Position numbers and translations under genes: made by a program
Shown: positions 24,773 through 32,918 of the stretch, in pieces
How the letters are laid out: each line of letters begins with the position of its first letter
Position numbering within the stretch: position 1 is the first letter of the stretch
NCBI GenBank assembly: GCA_964398035.1
Contig: CAYNLI010000009.1
Coordinates: 1-42,045, forward strand
DNA from: Saonia sp964398035
GTDB lineage: Bacteria > Bacteroidota > Bacteroidia > Flavobacteriales > Flavobacteriaceae
Length of the DNA stretch: 42,045 nucleotides
Direction: 5' to 3'
The notes under the pieces: generated by a model
Told to the model about the DNA's origin: nothing
The model's database searches: none
The model's input: only the letters and a program-made list of their open reading frames with translations

Positions 24773-25429
24773 TTAGTAGTTTCTTGCACCAAAAATACTA
24801 CTTCCTATGCGCACCATGGTACTACCTTCTGCAATGGCCATTTTATAATCACCGCTCATACCCATAGAAAGCGTTGAAACACTTGTATCCGAGTTTTTAA
24901 TCCCTTCAAAAATAGAGTGTAATTTTTTAAATTCTTTTTTAATCTGGTTTTCATTTTGGGTAAATGTAGCCATTCCCATAAGTCCAATAATATTGATGTT
25001 CTTTAGTTCTTTATATCCATCAGAATTGAAAATATTTATTAATTCGTTTTCATCCAATCCAAATTTAGTGTCTTCCTCTGCTATATGAATCTGTAAAAGG
25101 CAATCAATTGTACGTTCATTTTTTTTTGCCTGTTTGTCAATTTCTTTCAATAACTTAAAACTATCCACTCCATGGATTAAAGAAACATATGCCGCCATAT
25201 ATTTTACTTTGTTTCGCTGTACATGCCCAATCATATGCCATTGAATATCCCTTGGGAGTTCTTCCCATTTTTGAGTCATCTCCTGAATTTTATTTTCGCC
25301 AAAAACCCGTTGACCAGCTTTATAAGCTTCCAAAATGGCAGCATTGGGTTTAGTTTTGGAAACCGCAACTAGGGTAACATACCTGGGGAGTGAGTTCTTT
25401 ATTTTATCTAGATTTTCTTTTATGCTCAT
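24773..25429 (-). CDS. YggS-family PLP homeostasis protein
   Basis: This 218-aa protein is of the YggS/PROSC/PLPBP family, which binds pyridoxal phosphate without known catalytic activity and affects PLP and amino acid homeostasis. The PLP-binding lysine is K25 in VAVSKTKP. FGENKIQEM at 43-51, WHMIGHVQRNKVKY at 64-77, and LMGMATF with LSMGMSGDYKMAIAEGSTMVRIGSSIFG near the end match the family closely. Length is typical. It follows the DUF1015 gene by 16 bp. A small gap of 47 bp then precedes the exonuclease gene; TACCTTTA repeats there on the minus strand and might act as an internal promoter. Confidence 0.93.
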   Translation of the reverse strand: MSIKENLDKIKNSLPRYVTLVAVSKTKPNAAILEAYKAGQRVFGENKIQEMTQKWEELPRDIQWHMIGHVQRNKVKYMAAYVSLIHGVDSFKLLKEIDKQAKKNERTIDCLLQIHIAEEDTKFGLDENELINIFNSDGYKELKNINIIGLMGMATFTQNENQIKKEFKKLHSIFEGIKNSDTSVSTLSMGMSGDYKMAIAEGSTMVRIGSSIFGARNY

Positions 25430-25445
25430 AATACTATTTCAGGAT

Positions 25446-26681
25446 TTACAATTCATAAATCATTAATCCACTTCTCAATTTTGGCTCTATATAGGTGCTT
25501 TTGGGTGGCATTACCAAACCAGCATCAGCAATTGCCTTTATTTCATTTATAGTAATGGGGACTAAGCTAAAACCGACTTTAAATTTACCATTGTCAATGT
25601 CATCTTTCATTTTAATAACATTGTTTTTGCCATAGCCATATTGAATTCTATCATTGTTCTTTAGGTCTCTGATACCTAAAATTGGTTCCAAAACAATTTT
25701 AAAAAGAATTTGAGTATCCAATTTACTCAATGCATTGGTAAAGGTATATTTGTTCTTTCTTAAATATAGAGAATAAAATTCCCCATCCAAATACATGCTA
25801 AAATGATGTTTTCCTGATGGTTTGTACAGTACACTACCTTTATTTTCTATTTTAAAGGCTTCACTTAGTTTAATCAAAAACTCTTCTTTGGTCAATCCGT
25901 TTAGGTCTTTTACAGTTCTATTGAATTCATAAATCTTGATTTCTGATTCAGGAATTAAATAACTCATAAAATAATTATAGGGTTCTTTTCCTGAGTGCTG
26001 ATGATTGTTTTCTTTAGTTGTTAGTGCAAACAGATTGGAAGAAGCGCTTCTATGATGACCATCAGCGATATAAATGGAATTCATTTTACTAAATTCTTCC
26101 TGAATTTCTTTTACTGTTTCACTATCAGAAATCATCCAAATTTTATGCTTTACCTTATCAGTGGTTGTAAAAAAACAATCTGGTTCTTCTTGTTTTTTAT
26201 GTTGTATGATGCTGGAAACAGAATCATTGTCAGGGTATGTCATTAATACCGCTTCAGCATTAAAACCAGCTATTGTTAGATAATTGGCAAAAAGCTCTTC
26301 TCTGGCCAATAGAGTGTCTTCGTGTTTTTTTATTACATTGTTTTGATAATCTGCCACACTGGTTCCACAAAATATGCCACAACAAGTAAAATTTTCTTTT
26401 TCTAATTGATATAGATAAAAACTGTCCTTGGCATCTTTTAGCAATATATTCTCTTTTAAAAATTCCAAGTAGGTTTCATGAACCAATTTATATAGTTCTC
26501 GACTTGATATTTTTTTATTCAATTTAAAGCCAGGAGTAATAATATGTAAAAAAGAAAATGGGTTAAGACTCAATATACCTTTTCGCTCTTTTTTGGAATA
26601 CTCTTGATAGGAACGAGAAGCAACCAATGCCGCCTTGTCCTTTGCTGGTCTTATAGCCTTAAATGGTTTTACTATTGCCAT
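25446..26681 (-). CDS. DUF1015 family protein
   Basis: The 411-aa protein starts MAIVKPFKAIRPAKDKA, the usual DUF1015 opening, at ATG 26681. An upstream TTG-type start overlapping the previous gene would add 19 unrelated residues and is rejected. The conserved YIADGHHRSASS motif is the family's most invariant feature and looks like an active or ligand site. VKHKIWMISD and QIQYGYG-like NDRIQYGYGKN also fit. No signal peptide or membrane helix is present. It lies 4 bp after the 3-hydroxyacyl-CoA dehydrogenase gene. Family function is unsettled; a ParB/SerK-like fold has been proposed for related proteins, which I cannot test here. Position suggests metabolic rather than DNA-related work. Confidence 0.88.
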   Translation of the reverse strand: MAIVKPFKAIRPAKDKAALVASRSYQEYSKKERKGILSLNPFSFLHIITPGFKLNKKISSRELYKLVHETYLEFLKENILLKDAKDSFYLYQLEKENFTCCGIFCGTSVADYQNNVIKKHEDTLLAREELFANYLTIAGFNAEAVLMTYPDNDSVSSIIQHKKQEEPDCFFTTTDKVKHKIWMISDSETVKEIQEEFSKMNSIYIADGHHRSASSNLFALTTKENNHQHSGKEPYNYFMSYLIPESEIKIYEFNRTVKDLNGLTKEEFLIKLSEAFKIENKGSVLYKPSGKHHFSMYLDGEFYSLYLRKNKYTFTNALSKLDTQILFKIVLEPILGIRDLKNNDRIQYGYGKNNVIKMKDDIDNGKFKVGFSLVPITINEIKAIADAGLVMPPKSTYIEPKLRSGLMIYEL

Positions 26682-26685
26682 AAAA

Positions 26686-27573
26686 TTAGTTGAATTGTGC
26701 TGAAACGTTTTCTGCTTTTCTTGAATTGGAATAATCATAAAAACCCTCTCCAGATTTAATGCCCAACTTTCCCGCTTTTACCATTTGCACCAATAATGGA
26801 CATGGAGCGTATTTTGGATTTTTAAAACCGTCTTGCATTACATTTAAAATAGAAAGACAAACATCCAACCCTATAAAATCTGCTAGTTGTAATGGCCCCA
26901 TTGGGTGTGCCATACCTAATTTCATTACAGTATCTATTTCAACGACTCCAGAAACTCCGTCCTGTAAAGCTTCAATGGCTTCATTGATCATGGGCATTAA
27001 AATACGGTTGGCCACAAAACCTGGAAAATCATTTACTTCTACCGGAATTTTTCTTATTTTTTTTGAAAGTTCCATAATCGTTTCCACTACCTGTGTAGAA
27101 GTGGTTCGGCCTTTAATGACCTCTACCAATTTCATTAGAGGAACGGGGTTCATAAAGTGCATCCCTATAACTTTCTCTGGTCTATTGGTACTATTGGCCA
27201 ATTCTGTAATTGATATTGATGAAGTGTTGGATGCTAGAACAGTACGCTCATCACAGACTATATCTAATTCTTTGAAAATGGATTTCTTTATTTCTGCATT
27301 TTCTGTAGCGGCCTCAATTACTAAATCCACATTTTTGGCACCTTCTTTTAAATCTGTAAAAGTGATTATCCTATCTAATATGTTTGATTTTTCTTTTTCA
27401 TCAATCAACTCTTTGGCAACCATTCGGTCTAAATTCTTGGCAATGGTTGTCAATGCTTTATCAAGGGAGTCTTGTGAAATATCAATAAGATGTACTTTGT
27501 ATCCATTTTGGGCAAAAACATAGGCTATTCCATTTCCCATGGTTCCAGCTCCAAGTACAGCAATAGTATCCAT
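26686..27573 (-). CDS. 3-hydroxyacyl-CoA (3-hydroxybutyryl-CoA) dehydrogenase
   Basis: This 295-aa NAD-dependent dehydrogenase oxidises L-3-hydroxyacyl-CoA or runs in reverse. The dinucleotide-binding motif is GAGTMG at 8-13, with D31 ending beta-2 (HLIDIS), favouring NAD. The catalytic pair is H139 (IGMHFMNPVPLMKLVEVI) and E151, and NTSSISITEL contains the conserved serine. The C-terminal domain includes NRILMPMINEAIEAL and GVVEIDTVMKLGMAHPMGPLQL. Single-domain length argues for the butyryl-CoA/paaH type, not a multifunctional FadB. It lies between the oxidoreductase (4 bp away) and DUF1015 genes (4 bp away). No thiolase or crotonase gene accompanies it, so the pathway is open. Confidence 0.93.
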   Translation of the reverse strand: MDTIAVLGAGTMGNGIAYVFAQNGYKVHLIDISQDSLDKALTTIAKNLDRMVAKELIDEKEKSNILDRIITFTDLKEGAKNVDLVIEAATENAEIKKSIFKELDIVCDERTVLASNTSSISITELANSTNRPEKVIGMHFMNPVPLMKLVEVIKGRTTSTQVVETIMELSKKIRKIPVEVNDFPGFVANRILMPMINEAIEALQDGVSGVVEIDTVMKLGMAHPMGPLQLADFIGLDVCLSILNVMQDGFKNPKYAPCPLLVQMVKAGKLGIKSGEGFYDYSNSRKAENVSAQFN

Positions 27574-27577
27574 ACCT

Positions 27578-28543
27578 TTAGTTTTTAAAAGATTCTATAA
27601 TCTGTAAAGCCACTTTTAATGCCTTTGTTCCTTGTTCCAAAGAAACGACAGGAGTTGTATCATTGGTTATGGCATCAGCAAAAGTTTCCAATTCATCTAA
27701 AATAGCATTGTTGGTCTCTATATCTGGATTTTCAAAATAGATTCGTTTCTTTTCGCCTTCGGCATTTTGGAGAATCATATCAAAATCTCCAGGTTGGTCA
27801 GGAGCATCTTGCATTTTCACAACTTCTACCTTCTTCTCTAAAAAGTCTACGGAAATATAGGCATCACGTTGAAAAAAACGTGATTTTCTCATGTTTTTTA
27901 AAGAAATTCTACTGGCTGTTAAATTTGCTACACAACCATTTTTAAACTCTATTCTTGCATTTGCAATATCAGGAGATTTGCTAATAACGGAAACCCCACT
28001 TGCATTTATCTTTTTTACATCAGAATCTACAACACTTAGAATTGCATCTATATCATGAATCATTAAATCCAATACCACGGGAACATCTGTGCCTCTAGGG
28101 TTAAATTCCGCTAACCTATGTGTTTCAATGAACATTGGGTTTTTGATTTTATCGCTTACAGCTGTAAATGCGGGGTTAAACCGTTCTACATGCCCAACTT
28201 GACCTTTTACATTGTATTTTTTTTCAAGAGAAAGCAAGGTTTCAGCTTCTTGCAGTGTATTGGTAATAGGTTTTTCTATAAAAACATGTCTTCCTTTTTC
28301 CATGGCTTTTTTGGCACAATCATAATGAGATAGGGTAGGCGTAACAATATCAATTACATCTACATTATCAATCAATGTATTGATATTATCATATAAGGTG
28401 TACCCAAATTCATCGGCTACTTTTTTTCCATTAATTTCATCTGGGTCGTAGAAACCAATCAAATTATATTTATTGGATTCATTGAGTAAACGTAAATGAA
28501 TTTTCCCGAGGTGACCCGCTCCTAAAACCCCAACTTTTAGCAT
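27578..28543 (-). CDS. Gfo/Idh/MocA family oxidoreductase
   Basis: A 321-aa NAD(P)-dependent oxidoreductase and the first gene of the eight-gene minus-strand operon. The Rossmann motif GAGHLGKIHLR is at 8-18. DVIDIVTPTLSHYD and HVFIEKPIT contain the family's conserved EKP, whose lysine is catalytic. GHVERFNPAF and DLMIHDIDAILS supply the active-site histidine/aspartate HxxDxxL. The family acts on sugars, inositols and related polyols or on imines; the substrate cannot be told. Such a stand-alone member at this locus is common in Flavobacteriaceae. The start at 28543 follows a well-spaced promoter by 14 nt. Confidence 0.9.
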   Translation of the reverse strand: MLKVGVLGAGHLGKIHLRLLNESNKYNLIGFYDPDEINGKKVADEFGYTLYDNINTLIDNVDVIDIVTPTLSHYDCAKKAMEKGRHVFIEKPITNTLQEAETLLSLEKKYNVKGQVGHVERFNPAFTAVSDKIKNPMFIETHRLAEFNPRGTDVPVVLDLMIHDIDAILSVVDSDVKKINASGVSVISKSPDIANARIEFKNGCVANLTASRISLKNMRKSRFFQRDAYISVDFLEKKVEVVKMQDAPDQPGDFDMILQNAEGEKKRIYFENPDIETNNAILDELETFADAITNDTTPVVSLEQGTKALKVALQIIESFKN

Positions 28544-28557
28544 AAAAAATATTTTTT

Positions 28558-28587
28558 CAAAAATAGGAATATGTGAGCATTTTTCAA
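28558..28587 (-). promoter_or_regulatory. Promoter of the eight-gene minus-strand operon
   Basis: On the minus strand TTG (28587-28585) is followed after exactly 19 bp by TATTTTTG (28565-28558), the full Bacteroidota -33/-7 arrangement. It ends 14 nt before the ATG of the oxidoreductase gene. It is the best promoter match of this type in the window. Confidence 0.65.
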
Positions 28588-28692
28588 GGTATTATATGGA
28601 ATAAAGAAATAGAAAACAGTATTTATTTAATAGAAACTAAAATCACAAAAAAGAGATAGTTTTTTTAACTTCGCAAAACCAAAACCACACTA

Positions 28693-29334
28693 TTGAAAGA
28701 TACTTTAAAACATCAGGGAATGCGAAATAAATTGGCAGCTGTATTGTCTGCCAAGGGGATAAAAGACATTAATGTTTTGAATGCCATAAAAAAGATTCCC
28801 AGACACTTGTTTTTAGATAGTGGGTTTGTGGATCATGCCTATCAGGACAAAGCTTTCCCAATAGGAGCAGACCAGACTATTTCTCAACCATACACAGTTG
28901 CGTTTCAATCTGAGCTGTTAGAAGTGAAACCCAACCATAAAATTTTAGAAATTGGAACAGGAAGTGGCTACCAAACTGCTGTTTTGTTGAGTTTAAAAGC
29001 AAAAGTCTATACCATAGAAAGACAATTGGAACTGTTTAAGAAGACTAAATTGTTTTTTAGCAAAATGGGATATAGACCAAAGAAAATCATTTTTGGGGAT
29101 GGTTATAAGGGCATTCCAGAAGAAGCTCCTTTTGATAGAATCATTGTAACCGCAGGTGCTCCAGAAGTACCTAAAGCGTTATTATCTCAATTGAAAGTAG
29201 GAGGCAGGCTGGTAATTCCAGTTGGTATAGATGAACAAATCATGACTTTGTTCATTAGAAAATCTGAGAAAGAATTTGAGAAAAAAGAGTTGGGTGCTTT
29301 TAGGTTTGTGCCGCTTTTAGAAGATAAGAATTAG
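28693..29334 (+). CDS. pcm: Protein-L-isoaspartate O-methyltransferase
   Basis: Pcm methylates L-isoaspartyl residues in aged proteins and so starts their repair. The 213-aa enzyme has QTISQPYTVAFQSELL at 61-76 (substrate and SAM loop), motif I ILEIGTGSGYQTAVL at 84-98, and FDRIIVTAGAPEVPKALLSQLK with GGRLVIPVG later. The start is TTG at 28693; the encoded KDTLKHQGMRNKL matches the family's usual N-terminus, whereas the first ATG (M10) would cut it off. TAACTTCG at 28666-28673 is a weak promoter-box candidate. The 3' end overlaps smpB by 4 bp in convergent orientation. Confidence 0.93.
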   Translation: MKDTLKHQGMRNKLAAVLSAKGIKDINVLNAIKKIPRHLFLDSGFVDHAYQDKAFPIGADQTISQPYTVAFQSELLEVKPNHKILEIGTGSGYQTAVLLSLKAKVYTIERQLELFKKTKLFFSKMGYRPKKIIFGDGYKGIPEEAPFDRIIVTAGAPEVPKALLSQLKVGGRLVIPVGIDEQIMTLFIRKSEKEFEKKELGAFRFVPLLEDKN

Positions 29335-29792
29335 TTGTTGAAATTCTTTTTAATACGGTCCAAATCCCTTTTGTTGTCCCTGTCTTTCATAGTTTCTCGT
29401 TTGTCATATAATTTTTTCCCTTTTGCCAAGGCAATTTTAATTTTAGCAAGACCATTGTCATTGATAAAAAGATTTAGCGGAATTATAGTATTGCCAGATG
29501 TGTCTACTTCTTTTTGAAGTTTTTTTAGTTCTTGCCTGTTCAATAAAAGTTTGCGCTCTGCTTTTGGTTTGTGGTTGTAATGAGATCCGTGTGCATATTC
29601 ATCAACCTGCATATTGATTACAAAGAGTTCACTATTGTCATTAAACTCACAAAAACTTTCTGAAATAGAAGCCTTTCCTAATCGAATGGATTTTATTTCA
29701 GTACCAGATAGTACAATGCCAGCTGTAAATGTGTCTAGCAGCTCATACTCAAACCTTGCCTTTTTATTCTTTATATTGATGTTCTTTTGCAT
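29331..29792 (-). CDS. smpB: SsrA-binding protein SmpB
   Basis: SmpB binds tmRNA and carries it to stalled ribosomes for trans-translation. The 153-aa protein contains the family pattern: NKKARFEYELLDTFTAGIVL, then GTEIKSIRLGKASISESFCE, the oligonucleotide-binding beta-barrel residues. RKLLLNRQELKKLQ follows, and a basic C-terminal tail DKRETMKDRDNKRDLDRI is the part that enters the ribosomal decoding site. The tmRNA gene itself (ssrA) is not recognisable in this window. A TATTTTTG box on the minus strand ends 8 nt before the ATG. It overlaps pcm by 4 bp, convergently. Confidence 0.96.
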   Translation of the reverse strand: MQKNINIKNKKARFEYELLDTFTAGIVLSGTEIKSIRLGKASISESFCEFNDNSELFVINMQVDEYAHGSHYNHKPKAERKLLLNRQELKKLQKEVDTSGNTIIPLNLFINDNGLAKIKIALAKGKKLYDKRETMKDRDNKRDLDRIKKNFNN

Positions 29793-29800
29793 AGGATGAG

Positions 29801-29808
29801 CAAAAATA
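29801..29808 (-). promoter_or_regulatory. Candidate -7 box for smpB
   Basis: TATTTTTG on the minus strand is an exact TAnnTTTG match ending 8 nt before the smpB start. No -33 TTG is seen at the right spacing. Confidence 0.4.
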
Positions 29809-29855
29809 ACACAAATATGTGATTATAGATTTTATAAAAGTTTAGATTCGTCATA

Positions 29856-29863
29856 TATCTTTG
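29856..29863 (+). promoter_or_regulatory. Candidate -7 box for the 29908 lipoprotein gene
   Basis: TATCTTTG matches TAnnTTTG exactly. It stands 11 nt before an upstream ATG at 29875 and 44 nt before the preferred ATG at 29908. Confidence 0.45.
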
Positions 29864-29907
29864 TAAAGTGTAGTATGTTTTTTCGAACAACTTATATAAA
29901 ATTTAGT

Positions 29908-30657
29908 ATGAAAAATTTTGGACTTGTAATTTTGGGGCTATTGTTTATAGTTGGATGTAAAGAATCTGAACCGTCAATTAAAGATGCTCAACAAATTGTA
30001 GATAAATCCATTGAAGTGAGTGGAGGGGATTTGTATACAAAAAGTAGCATTTCCTTTAATTTTAGGGATAGGGAATATCATTACGAAAGAATTGACAACA
30101 AAAAAATATTAAAAAGAATTTTCAAAAAGGATTCTTCGGTTGTAGTCGATATTAAAGAGCCATCAGAGTTTTGTAGATATATAAACGATGATATGGTCAT
30201 AGTACCAGATTCTCTTGCCAATTTATATGCCAACTCTGTAAACTCCGTACATTATTTTGCCCATTTACCCTATGGTCTAAATGCTAAAGCAGTTAATAAA
30301 GAATTTTTGGGGGATGTAATAATTAAGAACAATGATTATTATAAAGTAAAAGTAACTTTTACTGAAGAGGGAGGCGGGGATGATTTTGATGATGTATATA
30401 TCTACTGGTTTAACAAGAAAACCTTTAAGCCAGACTATTTAGCGTATGAATTTCAAGTAAATGGTGGTGGAATGCGTTTCAGAGAAGCTTATAACGAACG
30501 ATATATAAATGGTATCCGATTTGTGGATTATAATAATTACAAACCAAAGGAGAAGAATGTATCAATTTATAAAATTGAAGGATTATTCATTAATGATGGG
30601 TTGGAATTATTGTCTAAAATAGAATTGGAAAATGTTCAAGTAACTCAACTCAATTAA
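29908..30657 (+). CDS. Lipoprotein of the DUF6503 type
   Basis: This 249-aa lipoprotein starts at ATG 29908: MKNFGLVILGLLFIVGCKE is a complete signal peptide with lipobox IVGC. An upstream ATG at 29875 would add 11 residues ahead of the signal peptide and is less likely. The mature part begins with a helix (IKDAQQIVDKSIEVSGG), then beta-strands reminiscent of outer-membrane lipoprotein carrier folds (SISFNFRDREYHYERI, then YYKVKVTFTEEGGGDDFDD and YEFQVNGGGMRFREAYNERY). I associate it with DUF6503 by memory. It may be a periplasmic lipid- or hydrophobe-binding protein, but no ligand can be named. It converges with the phosphatase gene, overlapping it by 8 bp. Confidence 0.78.
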   Translation: MKNFGLVILGLLFIVGCKESEPSIKDAQQIVDKSIEVSGGDLYTKSSISFNFRDREYHYERIDNKKILKRIFKKDSSVVVDIKEPSEFCRYINDDMVIVPDSLANLYANSVNSVHYFAHLPYGLNAKAVNKEFLGDVIIKNNDYYKVKVTFTEEGGGDDFDDVYIYWFNKKTFKPDYLAYEFQVNGGGMRFREAYNERYINGIRFVDYNNYKPKEKNVSIYKIEGLFINDGLELLSKIELENVQVTQLN

Positions 30658-31180
30658 TTTGTAATCTAATGTCTGTGGACACACCATCAATAATACGGAC
30701 AATAAACAAACTTCCATTATTGTAATCATCTATTGCTTCATACTTTTCAATGTCAATCATTTTATTCACGAAATCTGGTGTTGTATTGCTATGCCCGACC
30801 ACTAATACATTGCTGCCCATATTATTGGCTTTAAACTCTTCAATATTTATGTCCTGTGGATTATAGTATTGTACAGTTAAATCCTTTTTTATAGCAGTAG
30901 GAGCCGCTGTCATGGAAGTCCTTTCATAATCTGTGGTATATATGGCATCCAATTCTATAGGATCCATTACTTCTGCCCAGCGTACAGCTCTACCAAGCCC
31001 ATCTTGATTTAACTCCGGGTCATCGTTATCTAAATCACTTCTATCTTTTTCCGCATGTCTAATGAAGTAAAAAGTTGAGATTACAGGGTCGGTAACCTCT
31101 ATTGTTATTTTTTGATCTTCTTTACAGTTGATGAACACAATAAAAAAAGAAGCGATAATCAATGTTTTTATTGTGTTCAT
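30650..31180 (-). CDS. Histidine phosphatase-family lipoprotein
   Basis: The 176-aa protein is a small member of the histidine phosphatase superfamily (SixA/phosphoglycerate-mutase-like). R41 and H42 in FYFIRHAEKDRSD form the catalytic RHG-type motif (here RHA). GLGRAVRWAEVM and TDYERTSMTAAPTA follow the usual pattern of the arginine-containing loop, and the second histidine is in VLVVGHSNTTPDFV. The signal peptide ends VFINC with C19 as lipid anchor, so it acts outside the cytoplasm, unlike SixA. Substrate unknown; phosphoester or phosphosugar hydrolysis is plausible. No promoter box was found upstream. Confidence 0.88.
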   Translation of the reverse strand: MNTIKTLIIASFFIVFINCKEDQKITIEVTDPVISTFYFIRHAEKDRSDLDNDDPELNQDGLGRAVRWAEVMDPIELDAIYTTDYERTSMTAAPTAIKKDLTVQYYNPQDINIEEFKANNMGSNVLVVGHSNTTPDFVNKMIDIEKYEAIDDYNNGSLFIVRIIDGVSTDIRLQIN

Positions 31181-31278
31181 TTGTTTGCTTTTTTATATAT
31201 GCTATTGGATAGTTATAATTGTAACTAAATATAATTAAAAATAGTATGTAATGCTATCAGTTTTTTGTTTTTTTGCAT

Positions 31279-32913
31279 ATGGCTAAATCTTTAGCAATAT
31301 TGTTTTTTATAACTATAATTTTTGCTTCTAAAGGGCAAGAAGTTGATTTGCCTGTAGATTTTAGGCAACATAACTTAATGGAATCTAATTCTAGTTTGGT
31401 CAATCCAGTATTTTCTTTAAATGGAAATAATTCTCATTCTATTGCATTTTGGAGCAGATGGCAATGGCAAACTATAGATGGTGACCCAACTACATTTTTA
31501 TTGAATTATACGGGTCAATTAAACCATAAATCTGCTATTGGAGCTAGTTTTTTTCAGCACAATACGGGGACTTTTTTACAAACGGGAGGGATTTTAAATT
31601 ATGCATATAGCATACGTTTAAGCCCTACAGCAACGATTGCTATAGGAGCTAATGTACTTGGTTTTCAGCAAGAATTTACAAATGAAATCTTTCAACCAAA
31701 TCCAAATATTCAATTACCACAATTAGAAATCAACAATGGGTTTATTGTGCGGTTTGCTCCAGGGATACAATTTAATGTTGATGGGTTTAGAATAGGAGTG
31801 TCGTCTGAAAATTTTATTACAACCTCTGAAAACCAAACCAACTCTTCCAAAAAAATCTATTTTGCCCATACCAGCTACAATTTCCCAGTAGAGCTTTTTG
31901 ATGATGGAAATTCTTTTATTAGGCCTTCAATTTATATTAAGTCCTTACCTTCTTATGATACTCAGATTGGTTTAAGCACTTTGTTTTCTATTTCAAAATT
32001 TTGGGTTCAGACTGGCTATAATAATTTTTATGGGATATCTGTTGGAGGGGGCGCAAAATTCTTTAAACGAGTGTCTATCGGTGCTTTGGTCGAGTTTGGG
32101 ACTGATGCATCTATTGAAGATAAAGACCCTAGTTTTGAAATTGTTTCTGCCTTTAGTTTTGGGAAACAAAAAATAAGAGAAGAAGAAGTTGATGTTGAAG
32201 AGGAGGAAAAAGAAAAGGAAGATATATTGAAAGAGCTTGCTAAAGAAGAGGAAGTGAAAAAAACCACAGATTCATTGGCAATTCTTAAACAGGCTGAAAT
32301 ATTGAAACAACAGAAGAGGGTAGATTCAATAGCTTCTTCTCAACAAGATGAAATTGTTGAACAAGCAAGTGGGCTTAATGAGCAAAAAAGTAGAGATTCT
32401 ATTGCACAAAAGGAATTAGAACAAGAAAGAAAAGATTCCATAAAAACAGCTAGATTAGCTAAGGTTGAAGCAGCCAATAAAAAAGCTGAGCTAGATAAAA
32501 TTGCACTTCAAAAAGAATTGGAACAAAAAATGACCGATTCCATAAGCGCAATTAAATTGGCTGAAGATGTAGAGGCAAGAAAGAAAAAAACTGAATTAGA
32601 AAAAGCTGTTACGTTTGAAGAGAACAAGTCCAAGACCAAAGCGCATTATGAGGAAGCTGTATCAGAGAACAAACAACTTCCAGGATATTATTTAATTGCT
32701 AATGTCTTTGGTACAAAAAGATATTATGAAATTTTTATGAAGACGTTGAAAGATAAAGGATTGGAACCAGGGTCTTTTTACCGTAGTGTAAACAAATATA
32801 ATTATGTGTATTTAAAGCGATATGATTCTATAAAAGAAGCTGAGCAAGCCAGAATTAATAAATTTAAGGGACGTTATCCAGATAGGACATGGATATTCAG
32901 GATAAAATACTAA
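31279..32913 (+). CDS. PorP/SprF-family outer membrane protein with coiled-coil and SPOR-like C-terminus
   Basis: The 544-aa protein starts at ATG 31279 (a TTG two codons earlier is rejected). A signal peptide ends near FASKGQ. Residues about 20-300 match the PorP/SprF beta-barrel family of type IX secretion and gliding: DFRQHNLMESNSSLVNPVFS at the start, INNGFIVRFAPGIQFNV and YDTQIGLSTLFSISKFWVQTGY later. About 300-455 is an acidic then alternating coiled coil with five DSI or DSL units. The last 80 residues (PGYYLIANVFGTKRYYEIF, then GLEPGSFYRSVNKYNYVYLKRYDSI) resemble a SPOR domain, which binds peptidoglycan. This is longer than a typical PorP/SprF of about 300-350 aa. It stands alone, with no CTD-bearing adhesin beside it. 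Confidence 0.85.
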   Translation: MAKSLAILFFITIIFASKGQEVDLPVDFRQHNLMESNSSLVNPVFSLNGNNSHSIAFWSRWQWQTIDGDPTTFLLNYTGQLNHKSAIGASFFQHNTGTFLQTGGILNYAYSIRLSPTATIAIGANVLGFQQEFTNEIFQPNPNIQLPQLEINNGFIVRFAPGIQFNVDGFRIGVSSENFITTSENQTNSSKKIYFAHTSYNFPVELFDDGNSFIRPSIYIKSLPSYDTQIGLSTLFSISKFWVQTGYNNFYGISVGGGAKFFKRVSIGALVEFGTDASIEDKDPSFEIVSAFSFGKQKIREEEVDVEEEEKEKEDILKELAKEEEVKKTTDSLAILKQAEILKQQKRVDSIASSQQDEIVEQASGLNEQKSRDSIAQKELEQERKDSIKTARLAKVEAANKKAELDKIALQKELEQKMTDSISAIKLAEDVEARKKKTELEKAVTFEENKSKTKAHYEEAVSENKQLPGYYLIANVFGTKRYYEIFMKTLKDKGLEPGSFYRSVNKYNYVYLKRYDSIKEAEQARINKFKGRYPDRTWIFRIKY

Positions 32914-32918
32914 AGGTG

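Noticed and set aside
26682..26738. Longer start of the DUF1015 gene reaching into the dehydrogenase gene
   Set aside because: It adds 19 residues with no family similarity, while the ATG at 26681 gives the conserved opening MAIVKPFKAIRP.
26759..27523. 254-aa plus-strand ORF inside the hydroxyacyl-CoA dehydrogenase gene
   Set aside because: It is antisense to a clear enzyme with intact motifs; its length reflects lack of stop codons in the mirror frame only.
29793..29907. tmRNA gene next to smpB
   Set aside because: The gap is only 115 bp and has no tRNA-Ala-like acceptor end or tag reading frame.
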